A DNA stretch of 64,000 bases from Ottowia sp. (GTDB lineage Bacteria > Pseudomonadota > Gammaproteobacteria > Burkholderiales > Burkholderiaceae_C): positions 1-64,000 of the forward strand of contig NZ_JADJCO010000005.1 in NCBI RefSeq assembly GCF_016703145.1. Reading direction: 5' to 3'. The translations under genes and the position numbers were made by a program. The notes under the pieces are model-generated. The model saw only the letters and a program-made list of their open reading frames with translations, searched no databases and had not been told where the DNA came from. Positions 15,430 to 23,236 of this stretch are shown in pieces (positions within the stretch are counted from its first letter, which is position 1; every line of letters starts with the position of its first letter).

Positions 15430-16671
15430 TCAGCCTTTGCGCAGAAGGTCGCGCAGCCGGTCGATGTGCTGCCGGGCCACCTCGGGTGGAACCACATTGC
15501 GCGGTGGTTCAGGCGGTGCATCTCGTGCAGGGGCAGGTGGCGGTGCTGACCCGGCTTGCTTGGCCCAGGCGTTGAACTCGCCACGGATGGCGCGCTGGAT
15601 GATGCCGAACAGGTAACCTGCCGGGTTGCGGATGGTGCTGCTGCGACAGCGCTCCACCCATTCGTCCAGCACGGCCTGACGTAGCGGGGCGTCGACCTGC
15701 TGCAATGCCACCATGGCGCCGGCCTGTTGCTCTTCTTTCAAGCCGATGAAACCATCGGGCAGATGAACTCCCGGCATCGCGGCCACCTGCCCACGCTCAC
15801 GCGCGGTAGTACGTACTTCATTGATACGACTACGTACAGTACGGTCCTGCTTCCGATTCCGAAGAGCGCCGTCTGACGCGGGTTTCGGCCCTGCTTCGGA
15901 ATCCGAAGAGGGGTCATCAGAATTCCGAAGAAGGCTCGGCGCCCCTTCTTCGGAATCGTGAACCCTATCCTCCTGTGGATAACTCTCCTGCGACCCAATG
16001 CCCTGGCTTGCGAGGCGTTCGGCAAGGACCTGCAGCCGCGAGGGCAGCGTGCGGCCAGACAACAACGGGTCTTCGGCGATTTCCTTGAGGGTGTGCAAGC
16101 CCACGACCTGGACGGCCTTGGCCGAATGGCCCAAGGCTTGGCTGACGAGCTGCAAGTAGTCCGGGTCGAGCTGCATCGCCTCGAACGGGGTCAGGGGCTC
16201 ATCGTGCAGGACGTAGAGGTTGCCGAGGATGCGCCCGGTCTTGGGGTCGCGCCTGCGGCGCACGAGACTCAACCAGCGCGTCAGGCGCAACAGCGTCAGC
16301 GCCCGTGCCACGGTCTCGTGGGAGGCCTGTCCGGCGCAGGGCATTGACGCGAGCCACGGGCGAAGTTGCTCATACGTCGGAAACGCCGTGACGCCATCCT
16401 CGTTGAGCATCATCCGGAAGACTTGCCAGGCATTGCGTTCCAGCGGCGTCAGGCGTCGGTCGAGGAACAGCCGTCGCGGCACGCTCTCGTGCCGATTGCC
16501 GCTGAACAGGAAACCGTCGCCGGTTGCGGACGCGGGAGACGTTGCGGATGCGGGCGCCGGCGCGGGTGCGCGAGGATTGGGCGCTAGGTCTTTCAGCGCG
16601 CTGTCGAACAGATCGGCGAGGGCGACGGGGCCTTGGCGTGGTGCTCCTGGTGCAGCGTCGTCCATGGCCAT
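15430..16671 (-). CDS. STY4528-type ICE/island replication protein
   Basis: 413 residues. A conserved N-terminal domain (about 60-200; VPRRLFLDRRLTPLERNAWQ, ALTLLRLTRWLSLVRRRRDP) looks like a winged-helix replication-initiator fold. A low-complexity linker at about 235-300 is rich in Ser/Asp/Glu, and the C-terminal part contains IRNPAGYLFGIIQRAIRGEF, a helix typical of these proteins. The family is annotated as pathogenicity-island replication protein. The linker DNA contains iteron-like repeats and a perfect DnaA box, described separately. Confidence 0.85.
   Translation of the reverse strand: MAMDDAAPGAPRQGPVALADLFDSALKDLAPNPRAPAPAPASATSPASATGDGFLFSGNRHESVPRRLFLDRRLTPLERNAWQVFRMMLNEDGVTAFPTYEQLRPWLASMPCAGQASHETVARALTLLRLTRWLSLVRRRRDPKTGRILGNLYVLHDEPLTPFEAMQLDPDYLQLVSQALGHSAKAVQVVGLHTLKEIAEDPLLSGRTLPSRLQVLAERLASQGIGSQESYPQEDRVHDSEEGAPSLLRNSDDPSSDSEAGPKPASDGALRNRKQDRTVRSRINEVRTTARERGQVAAMPGVHLPDGFIGLKEEQQAGAMVALQQVDAPLRQAVLDEWVERCRSSTIRNPAGYLFGIIQRAIRGEFNAWAKQAGSAPPPAPARDAPPEPPRNVVPPEVARQHIDRLRDLLRKG
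15800..15985. other. Candidate replication origin inside the STY4528-type gene
   Basis: Four copies of ATTCCGAAGA or a one-base variant lie at 15856, 15900, 15922 and (inverted) 15947. Two TACGTAC motifs lie at about 15808-15833. A perfect DnaA box (TTATCCACA on the minus strand) lies at 15974-15982. The encoded protein segment is a low-complexity linker, so the DNA is free to hold sites. Iterons plus a DnaA box within or beside a rep-type gene is the usual layout of a plasmid origin; function here is untested. Confidence 0.45.
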
Positions 16672-16674
16672 GGT

Positions 16675-17235
16675 TCAACCCAATCCCTGATCGATCCAGT
16701 TCTTGATCGCCGCCCAGACCACCGACAGCGGCAGTTCCATGCCTTCGGCGAGGTCCATTGCCGCGTCAAGAACCGAGGTCTCATCCTCCAGCTCGACATT
16801 CCTGCTGCTGGTCACAGCCTTCCAGCGCCGCCACAGCTCGGTGTCCTGCTCCTCGTCCAGAACCGGATGGCGCCCCTTGCGTTTGGGCAGGCCGAGAACT
16901 TCGCGCCGTAGCGCGACTTCTTGGTGCGTCAGCCCATAGAAACGGCTCACCATTTCCGTGCTGGCGCCCAGGCGCAGCATGCGATCGACGGTGGCGATCT
17001 CCTTCTCCACGTCCTGCGCCTGTTTGAGCAATCGCCGGAGCACTTCCCGGTTCACGGAGACTGAGCACCACGAGACGCTGGCATTGGCCAGCACGCTGAT
17101 CAGCGCCGGATGCTTGAGCGCATCCAAATCTTCCTCGCCGAAGCCCATCGCCTTGCAGCGACGCAGCTGCCCGTTGCGCAGGTCGTAGAGCGCCTGCGCA
17201 ATGACGGCGTGGTTGAGTGGGTTCGGTACGGACAT
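16675..17235 (-). CDS. DUF2857 family ICE protein
   Basis: 186 residues. The segment MLRLGASTEMVSRFYGLTHQ (about 85-104) has a helix-turn-helix look and is followed by EVALRREVLGLPKRKGRHPV. DUF2857 proteins are found between ParB and the replication protein in this ICE class, as here, and probably bind DNA. The spacing is 15 bp to ParB and 3 bp to the STY4528-type gene, so all belong to one operon led by AlpA/ParA. Confidence 0.85.
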   Translation of the reverse strand: MSVPNPLNHAVIAQALYDLRNGQLRRCKAMGFGEEDLDALKHPALISVLANASVSWCSVSVNREVLRRLLKQAQDVEKEIATVDRMLRLGASTEMVSRFYGLTHQEVALRREVLGLPKRKGRHPVLDEEQDTELWRRWKAVTSSRNVELEDETSVLDAAMDLAEGMELPLSVVWAAIKNWIDQGLG

Positions 17236-17250
17236 GCGGGGCTCCCTCGC

Positions 17251-18915
17251 TCAGGTCCCAGGACCGAGAGCGCCGGCTTCCAGATCCAGCAGGCGCCGGG
17301 CCAGCCGCAGCAGACGAAACAGCTTGACCAGCGCGGTGTCGCTCAATCGCCGGGCCCCGTTGTCATGACGTTGGCCCTGACCGTGCAACAACGCGGGCAG
17401 GTCGGTGACGAGTTGCCCGCTGTCCAAGCCGACGCCGGCCAGCGGCTGACCGGCCAGGGAAACCAGCAACGCGAGCACGGCGCGGCCCAGTGGCGACGAA
17501 GCCTGGGTCGGGGCGCGACAAGCGAAGCCGATGCCATCAGGTCGATCCTCGACGCACTCGTCCAGGTCGGCCTCGCCCGCGATCTCGCGCGCGAACTGCG
17601 CGATGTGGATGCGCAGGCGGTCGGGTGTGTCGAGGCCAGGGTCGATATGCCAGATGTCCGAAACGGGATAGAGGCCACCGACCTGCACGGGTATCGATTG
17701 CAGTACGTTGGCCGAGAAGTCGGGCGGCAGCGCATCGCCCAACTGGTCGGCGACCATGCGCTGGATGGCCTGGAGTCGCTCCGTCGTGGGTGCCGGGGAG
17801 ATGATGTGCTCGGCAAGCAGATCGCCAGGCGGTGCCCCAGAGCTGGCTGCGGATGCCTCACGCGGGGCCGCATCGTCCTGGGGCCTTGTCGGCGCGGCCG
17901 CAGAGTGGCCTGCAGAAGGTGCTGCTGTGGCGGGGGACGGTGCCGGTTCAATCGGCGGCCGTGCGGTGGCCCCAGGCTCAGGTAATGCCGGCGGCGCCGA
18001 AGGCGGGGTTGGATCGCTGACCAGGGCGCGATGACGGCTCTCGGATTCGGTCAGGTCCAAGGCGAGCACGTCGTAGTCAATGTCCAGCAACTCGGACATC
18101 TGACCGATCAACTCGTCCTGCACACGCTGTGGCGAGAACTCGTCGGCCTGGGCGTCGAACTGCGACAGCACCTCTAAAAAGAAGCTATCGAAGTCCAGCG
18201 GCAAGGAGCAGCCTTTGGCGTAGTGCTCCCACGTGCGCTCGCTGGCCTTGCGCATGACCGACAGTCGCTCAACCTGGTGGCGACCGAGGCCCCCATACAG
18301 GACGGTCGGGATCGCGGGCAGCAGGTAGCGTACCGCATCGGCCATGCGGCTGATGTGCGACTGCTGGACGGGGAAACCGTCCGCGGCCAGGCGTCGGGCC
18401 AGCTCGGACTGGCTCAGGGTGGCGCTGGTTTCTTCTTCATAGAACTCGCGTGCCTTCTCGACGCCCAGGGCGCGCTCGATGAACGTCAGGCCGCCGCGCA
18501 GCTCGTTCTCGGCGAGGTGTCCGGTCAGCGCGACAATCTCCCCGCGTGCAGGCCAAGGTCGGAACAGGCACGATATGCGGAAAAAGCGCTCGTCTTTCGT
18601 CTCTGCCCAGAGTTCACGCAGGATCGCCAGCCGCGTGTTGCCACCGTTGCGGATGACGTAGTGGCCTTCACCGGGCCGCCGCGTGATGGCCGGCGCCGCG
18701 TCGAGGCCGCGCTCGCGGATGGACGCCTTGATTTCCTCGTAGACCGGATTGCGCTTCTTGCGCGGGTCGTGGTCATACGGGCGCAACTGGTCCAAGGTCA
18801 CGACCATGGGTGTGTCGGCGATCGGGTCACTCAGGGCCACGGCCGATGGGCCGTTGCGCTCGAACCCGGCAGCGAGCAGCTTGCCGGCCATGTCCTGGGA
18901 GGTCATCTCAGTCAT
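17251..18915 (-). CDS. parB: ICE ParB family protein (PFGI-1 class)
   Basis: 554 residues from the ATG at 18915; the frame is open much further upstream but that would overlap the Shi-like and ParA genes. The ParB N-terminal domain spans about 35-150 (TPMVVTLDQLRPYDHDPRKK, VIRNGGNTRLAILREL), a KorB-like helix-turn-helix lies at about 183-205 (SQSELARRLAADGFPVQQSH), and a long Ala/Pro-rich linker leads to a C-terminal domain. With ParA it is expected to support maintenance of the excised ICE. Confidence 0.9.
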   Translation of the reverse strand: MTEMTSQDMAGKLLAAGFERNGPSAVALSDPIADTPMVVTLDQLRPYDHDPRKKRNPVYEEIKASIRERGLDAAPAITRRPGEGHYVIRNGGNTRLAILRELWAETKDERFFRISCLFRPWPARGEIVALTGHLAENELRGGLTFIERALGVEKAREFYEEETSATLSQSELARRLAADGFPVQQSHISRMADAVRYLLPAIPTVLYGGLGRHQVERLSVMRKASERTWEHYAKGCSLPLDFDSFFLEVLSQFDAQADEFSPQRVQDELIGQMSELLDIDYDVLALDLTESESRHRALVSDPTPPSAPPALPEPGATARPPIEPAPSPATAAPSAGHSAAAPTRPQDDAAPREASAASSGAPPGDLLAEHIISPAPTTERLQAIQRMVADQLGDALPPDFSANVLQSIPVQVGGLYPVSDIWHIDPGLDTPDRLRIHIAQFAREIAGEADLDECVEDRPDGIGFACRAPTQASSPLGRAVLALLVSLAGQPLAGVGLDSGQLVTDLPALLHGQGQRHDNGARRLSDTALVKLFRLLRLARRLLDLEAGALGPGT

Positions 18916-19159
18916 TGCCGTTTCCCTGCGCTTGGGACTGAGCCTTGCTGCGCTCGGCACGGCAGATCTGCGCACGGGCGTTGAGGGCCGCCCGGTGGTC
19001 GCTTGCTGTCGAACTGGTGTAGATCGCGGCGCAGCCTGCCTTGGTGAATTTGAGGTGACCGCCCGGCGTGCGCTTGACGTGCCAGCCTTCGCCCACCGCA
19101 AACTCGATCAGGGCGCGCAGTCGCTTGTGGCCACGGGCCAGTTCATGTGCGTTCGCCAT
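18908..19159 (-). CDS. Small HicA-like protein between parA and parB (Shi-like)
   Basis: 83 residues (MANAHELARGHKRLRALIEF). The core GWHVKRTPGGHLKFTKAG resembles the GGSH-type loop of HicA/YcfA mRNA-interferase folds; here the histidine is in GGHLKF. It overlaps parA by 17 bp and parB by 8 bp. In ICEclc the small gene in the same place, shi, works with parA to arrest division of transfer-competent cells; correspondence is inferred from position and size. No HicB antitoxin gene is adjacent. Confidence 0.75.
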   Translation of the reverse strand: MANAHELARGHKRLRALIEFAVGEGWHVKRTPGGHLKFTKAGCAAIYTSSTASDHRAALNARAQICRAERSKAQSQAQGNGND

Positions 19160-20018
19160 GGGGCCTCCTGGTTTCAAGAGGACGTTGTGGACGGCCGGAC
19201 ACGCAGGCAAATCTGTCTTGCCACTGCGGGAACAATTCGCTGGCGAGCGCGCGGACCGTGTCAATCGCGGCAGGTGCAACTCTGCCGGGTGGCTGGCGAT
19301 GCTCGACTCGATGCACCGGCAGGCCACGAGTTGCGGCGCGCGGATAGGCCTCGATCGCCGGCACGTCTGTGCCCAGCACGCGAATGCCGGCATGGTCCTG
19401 GAACAGGTCGCGCAGAGCCTTCTGGATCAGCCGAGCGTTGGCGGATACGGGATGGACGCGATTGATGAGCAGGTGCAAAGGCGGGGGCTCGATGCCCAGA
19501 TGCCGGTACGGCGCGATGTCCTCCAGCAACTGCATGGTGCCGCGCCGCAGTTCGCGGGCCGCAAGGATTTCCGGGGTCACGGGCGACAGCGCCAGGCTGG
19601 AGGCGAGCACCGCCATCTCCAGCAGCACCGAGCGCGCGCCCTGGGTGTCGATCAGCACCAGGTCATAGAGGGGAGCCAGCACCGACCGCAGGTGGCGCAA
19701 CCGAAGGCGCCCATCCGGGGCGTGCAGCAGCAAGGTGTTCAACTCACCCCGGTGGTCGTTGGACAACACCAGGTCCAGGCCCGCGATGATGGTGCGGGAT
19801 ATGAGCTGGCCGAGGTCGCGCTCGTTGAAGGCCAGCAACTCGTAGATGCCGCCAGGCGCGCGGTGGGCAAGCTCGTAGTAGGAGGACAAAGTGGGCTGCA
19901 CGTCGAGATCGAGCAACAGCACGCGCAGGCCCGCGTCTGCGGCGAGCCCGCCGAGGTTGGCGGCCGTGGTCGTCTTGCCAACGCCACCTTTCGTTGAAAT
20001 GATGGATACGACCTGCAT
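19143..20018 (-). CDS. parA: ParA/Soj partition ATPase of the ICE
   Basis: 291 residues with a deviant Walker A motif KGGVGKTT at about 10-17, Walker A' LLLDLDVQPTLSSYY at about 34-48, and Walker B LVLIDTQGAR at about 119-128. The C-terminus is basic. It is the first large gene after alpA on the minus strand. In ICEclc relatives the protein takes part in element maintenance and division control of donor cells. Confidence 0.93.
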   Translation of the reverse strand: MQVVSIISTKGGVGKTTTAANLGGLAADAGLRVLLLDLDVQPTLSSYYELAHRAPGGIYELLAFNERDLGQLISRTIIAGLDLVLSNDHRGELNTLLLHAPDGRLRLRHLRSVLAPLYDLVLIDTQGARSVLLEMAVLASSLALSPVTPEILAARELRRGTMQLLEDIAPYRHLGIEPPPLHLLINRVHPVSANARLIQKALRDLFQDHAGIRVLGTDVPAIEAYPRAATRGLPVHRVEHRQPPGRVAPAAIDTVRALASELFPQWQDRFACVSGRPQRPLETRRPHGERT

Positions 20019-20060
20019 GGCGCTCTCCGTTTGGCGATGGGAATCCGAGGGGGGAGCGGG

Positions 20061-20273
20061 TCAGGTGCGGTTGTTAAGGCGTTCGGCGATCCACTGATCG
20101 ATCTCGACCGAATCCCAGCCCACCGCGCGCACACCAAGGCGCAGCGCCTGTGGAAACTGGCGCTTCTTCATCAGGTTGTAGATGTGGGCGCGTTTGAAGC
20201 CGGACTTGGCTTCAACTTCATCGAGCCGCAGAATGCGGCGCTCGTGCGGTGGCAGTACAGGTGCTTGCGACAT
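20061..20273 (-). CDS. alpA: AlpA-family transcriptional regulator
   Basis: 70 residues from the ATG at 20273, preceded by an AGGAG site at good spacing; a GTG nine bases upstream is less likely. It is a MerR/excisionase-like winged helix (RILRLDEVEAKSGFKRAHIY, then RLGVRAVGWDSVEIDQWIAE). AlpA-type proteins regulate excision or the par promoter of ICEs. It heads the par operon. Confidence 0.88.
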   Translation of the reverse strand: MSQAPVLPPHERRILRLDEVEAKSGFKRAHIYNLMKKRQFPQALRLGVRAVGWDSVEIDQWIAERLNNRT

Positions 20274-20391
20274 GGCGGTCACTCCTGAACGCTCAGTGGC
20301 GTTTGTTGGCGTGACCTCTATTCAATAGACATGGCTGCGGAAAAACATTGCAAATGCAATCTCCGCGACTGCACATACAAGATGGAAGAAT

Positions 20392-21138
20392 TCACGCGGC
20401 TGCGCTACGCACATTCTTCCTGGCATTGGCGAACTTGCCGTTCAAGGTTCGCTCCGTGATGCCCATGGTGCCGCCGTAGTGGGCGAGCAATGCGGTGACG
20501 ATGGCCTCCTGCGTCTTGAAGCTGGAGTACGGCACGCCCGCTGGCGATTGGCCCAGCATCAGCGTCAGCATGCCGCCGATGATGTTCAGGTATGTGGTCT
20601 CTGCTCGATCACTGATCGCGCACTGCTGGGACGCGAGGAGCACGGCGGACTGCTTGAGCAAGACTTCGTGCTGCGCTTGCAGTTCGCGCATCTCACGCCG
20701 GCTATGGTCCAGCGCGGCCTGCAGAGCCAGCCGTTCCAGCAGGAGCGCCTGTCCTGTTTCGAGGGTGATGAAGGGATGGGCCATGCGCTCGCCACGGCTG
20801 AACAGGAATCCCGGCCGATGCTCGGGATAGTGGGTGCGCATCCAGCGCTTCAGATCGACATGGCGGACGGTCAGATCGGGTGAACTCACCAGTTCGGGGT
20901 CATTGATCGTGATCCCGTCCTTGCCGAAGGGCAGTTCCGAGTTGAGGATGCCGTCGTAGATGCGTTCCGAGTACAGCCGACACTCGTTCCATCGAGGGCA
21001 GTCCAACATCTGCGGCAGGCACCGCGGTGATGCGATCGACGCGAGAATCGATGCCTTGTACCGCAGCAATCCAGCCCACCGTATGGCAGCTTCGATGGGA
21101 CGATAGAACACCTTTGATAGTGGTGGCTCCTTGTGCAT
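20392..21138 (-). CDS. Conserved ICE protein upstream of alpA, 248 aa
   Basis: Begins MHKEPPLSKVFYRPIEAAIR after an AAAGGAG site. The N-terminal half contains a region suggestive of DNA binding (PIEAAIRWAGLLRYKASILA). The centre is a likely coiled coil (about 133-170; LERLALQAALDHSRREMREL). The C-terminus has TERTLNGKFANARKNV. Homologues sit in the same place in related ICEs but have no established function that I know; a regulatory role is inference. Confidence 0.75.
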   Translation of the reverse strand: MHKEPPLSKVFYRPIEAAIRWAGLLRYKASILASIASPRCLPQMLDCPRWNECRLYSERIYDGILNSELPFGKDGITINDPELVSSPDLTVRHVDLKRWMRTHYPEHRPGFLFSRGERMAHPFITLETGQALLLERLALQAALDHSRREMRELQAQHEVLLKQSAVLLASQQCAISDRAETTYLNIIGGMLTLMLGQSPAGVPYSSFKTQEAIVTALLAHYGGTMGITERTLNGKFANARKNVRSAAA

Positions 21139-21602
21139 GCTTTCGTCTCCTTTCGGAAGCGCTACATCACCGGCTCCTTTCTTGCCCTGCCAAGGGCTGT
21201 TGTGTCGTTATGGCCTGCGGCGAGTGCCAGGGACGATGCCCTGAACGTGGGGGCGGGTGGAATCATTTGCACCCGCCGCAGATGGCCTTGTCTTGTTGAT
21301 CTGCAAGAATTGTCGGTTGCCGGCCCATCGAGCGACGATAAAAAAGCAGGCTCGATATTGGCGCTCACGCTGCCAGCGTCAGGGGTGATGTCAAGCTCAT
21401 CAAGACCGATTCGATATGGTCTGATATCCCGTCGGTTTCAGAGCGCGCATGGGCAGGCATTTGTCGCCCAATGGGCATGTGAACGGTGAGAAATCGGCGC
21501 ACGTCATGCTCTTCAGCATGCTGATATATCGACACAGTATCTAGCGATGATGGGATGTGGCTCGTGCGAGGTGGTCGCGGGTTCCTGCAGAAAGTCTCTC
21601 AC
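21139..21602. other. 464-bp gap without a recognisable gene
   Basis: It holds the leader and AAAGGAG site of the gene at 20392-21138 near its left end and a small CATGCT/AGCATG hairpin near 21507-21523. It separates the ICE backbone from the defence cargo and looks less GC-rich than its left neighbour. I see no protein-like frame. Confidence 0.5.
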
Positions 21603-21654
21603 CTAACGAGTAAGGATAGATCGCGGCTTCGCGCGATCTATCCTTACTCGTTAG
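21603..21654. terminator. 52-bp perfect hairpin at the end of the CapP-like gene
   Basis: Two 23-bp arms pair without a mismatch around a GCTTCG loop. The last bases of one arm contain the TAA stop of the metallopeptidase gene. No T-run follows, so it is either a factor-assisted terminator or insulator, or the relic of a mobile-element end. It marks the left boundary of the defence cargo. Confidence 0.6.
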
Positions 21655-22517
21655 AACGAAGGCAAGTTTGTCGTCATGTCTTCGTCCGGCGCATCTGGAT
21701 GTTCCACCCCAGGTGTGTCGAGGATCAACAGCGAAATAGACATGTCGTAACGGTCTGAGAGCACGACCATCTCACGCACGGGCAGCCTGATGGGCCACAC
21801 GCCTTCGGGGTGCTCTACGCCCAAGCGATAGTCGGCGTTGGAAAGCGCTTGGTCTGGGCTCACAGCGAGCGAGCCCAAAGGCAATTCCATGCCCTCCTGC
21901 AGCGTTCCAAACGTGTATTTCTTCGCGCTGCCACTGGCCTTCCACCAGTGCAGCATCCCTTCTCGTCCCATGACGGCGACGGCTGGCTGATCGGTGAACT
22001 CCAACCATTTGAGGATTGCGGCCGTGAGAGAGACACCGTAACGGTCGGCGCACTCGCCCAAGAGGTCAAGAGTGATCCGACGCCCACGCACCTGCTGGGT
22101 GTAGTCGTCGATCGGCATGAGCAGATACGACGCGAACTGGTCTGCCTCGCGCTCGATCCTGGCCCCGGTGATCCCCAGTGTCGCGCTCTGGGAGCACTGG
22201 AACGCCTCCTGCAGCTTGCGATGGAGGACGTAGTGCCCAAACTCGTGCGCAACGGTGAAGTTGGACCGTCCTGGCAGGTCGGGGTGCGGGTGGTACAGCA
22301 ACGCCCAGACTTTTCGCTCCTTCAGCCAGAACAACCCGCCCTCGAAGCCTTTCAACTCTCGGGCTTGCAACTCCCCAATGGGCGCCTCGGGCGCCACGTT
22401 CCTAGACCATTCCTGCGCCAGCGCTCCGGCGTTGATCGGAAACGTTAGTCCGTGGACGGCGCGCCACAGCTTCGCCAGCTTGATTGCCTCGCCCGATGGG
22501 GAAAGCCCCTCTTTCAA
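21651..22517 (-). CDS. capP: ImmA/IrrE (M78) metallopeptidase, CapP-like
   Basis: 288 residues. The zinc motif HEFGH is at 91-95 with the downstream helix EREADQFASYLLMP at about 122-136, the standard M78 arrangement. The C-terminal half (about 170-288) would correspond to the GAF-like sensor domain of CapP/IrrE proteins. The start overlaps the stop of the XRE gene by four bases (ATGA). In characterised CBASS operons CapP cleaves the CapH repressor when it senses single-stranded DNA; that role is inferred from pairing and location. Gene symbol is by analogy. Confidence 0.8.
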   Translation of the reverse strand: MKEGLSPSGEAIKLAKLWRAVHGLTFPINAGALAQEWSRNVAPEAPIGELQARELKGFEGGLFWLKERKVWALLYHPHPDLPGRSNFTVAHEFGHYVLHRKLQEAFQCSQSATLGITGARIEREADQFASYLLMPIDDYTQQVRGRRITLDLLGECADRYGVSLTAAILKWLEFTDQPAVAVMGREGMLHWWKASGSAKKYTFGTLQEGMELPLGSLAVSPDQALSNADYRLGVEHPEGVWPIRLPVREMVVLSDRYDMSISLLILDTPGVEHPDAPDEDMTTNLPSF

Positions 22518-22840
22518 GACCCGGCCTTCTTGTCCAGGACGCTGAGGATCTCCTGCAACTGCTGCTTCACCCCGTTGTCCAGCGACTGGTACTTGCGGAA
22601 GAAGGCCTCGTCGGCCACGTCGATCGAGGGCTCGGCGACGTCGTCATTCATCAAGAACTCGGGCGTCACGCCCAGGACCTTCGCCACCTCATTGATCCGG
22701 TCGGCGGACGGGCGGGCCTTTTCCTTGTTCTCCAGTTCCCATACGGATGACTTGGACGCACCGATCTGCTCGGCGAACTGTTCCAGCGTCAAGCCTGCTT
22801 TTTTCCGCAATGTGCGGACCTTCTCGCCCAGTGTTGGCAT
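22514..22840 (-). CDS. capH: XRE-family repressor, CapH-like
   Basis: 108 residues from the ATG at 22840 (MPTLGEKVRTLRKKAGLTLE); upstream extension of the frame would cross the operator region and is rejected. The helix-turn-helix lies at about 15-60 (LEQFAEQIGASKSSVWELEN), followed by a linker and a C-terminal helix (VKQQLQEILSVLDKK) suited to dimerisation. Size and layout match CapH, the repressor cut by CapP. Three related palindromes lie just upstream in the divergent promoter region. Confidence 0.82.
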   Translation of the reverse strand: MPTLGEKVRTLRKKAGLTLEQFAEQIGASKSSVWELENKEKARPSADRINEVAKVLGVTPEFLMNDDVAEPSIDVADEAFFRKYQSLDNGVKQQLQEILSVLDKKAGS

Positions 22841-22846
22841 GCTTGT

Positions 22847-22922
22847 TCGGAGTTCCGATATAAAAAGTACTTGACTCCGGAAGTTCGGGAGTCCACAATT
22901 TTTATTGTGATAGTTCCGAACT
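22847..22922 (+). promoter_or_regulatory. Promoter and operators of the defence operon
   Basis: A sigma-70-type promoter reads TTGACT (22871-22876), a 17-bp spacer, then CACAAT (22894-22899), pointing at the plus-strand operon. Three inverted repeats built on the same half-site surround it: 22847-22858 (TCGGA-GT-TCCGA), 22875-22891 (centred in the spacer) and 22912-22922 (AGTTC-C-GAACT). A repressor bound to the middle site would block RNA polymerase. The outer site next to 22840 could allow autoregulation of the capH-like gene. Confidence 0.7.
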
Positions 22923-23014
22923 TTCAGCGCAACCCCGATTTGGTAACACAGCCAGCTGGGAACAAGGAAGTCGGGATGTCGCAATCAACCAACCGATCCT
23001 GAAAGGGGACGACC

Positions 23015-23179
23015 ATGAGCAAGACGTTGAAGCCCGGTACGCCGGCACCGAAGTCCGGCCAGTACCAGAACCCGGGCACCGGCAATGAAGTGACCGGCGT
23101 GAAGGGCAAGCCGCTGCCGCCGACGCCGCGGCCGGGCCAAGGCTACAAGCTGGTGGACCCCACCAAGCACAAGCGCTGA
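23015..23179 (+). CDS. Small YjzC-like protein, 54 aa
   Basis: MSKTLKPGTPAPKSGQYQNP opens a Gly/Pro/Lys-rich peptide with the pattern KPG-SGQYQNPGTGNEVTGVKG-LPPTP-GQGYKLVD. This resembles small YjzC-type proteins (GQ-KPGxY-E-GPRGGxVxxP-xVx-xxGxxLPPT). A GGGGAC site precedes the ATG. It is the first gene of the operon under the CapH-type promoter, 57 bp ahead of the first CD-NTase. Function unknown. Confidence 0.65.
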   Translation: MSKTLKPGTPAPKSGQYQNPGTGNEVTGVKGKPLPPTPRPGQGYKLVDPTKHKR

Positions 23180-23236
23180 GCCGGGGAGAGTCCAGGTGCG
23201 ACAGAAAGCCATCGACAAGAATTTCAAGGAGACCCC

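Noticed and set aside
15843..15960. Possible CRISPR-like repeats in the STY4528-type gene
   Set aside because: The repeats are 10 bp, partly inverted and unevenly spaced; they fit iterons, not a CRISPR array. No CRISPR array was seen anywhere in the window.
22841..22984. N-terminal extension of the XRE repressor frame
   Set aside because: The extension would cover the promoter and all three palindromes and has no start signal; the ATG at 22840 gives the usual size.
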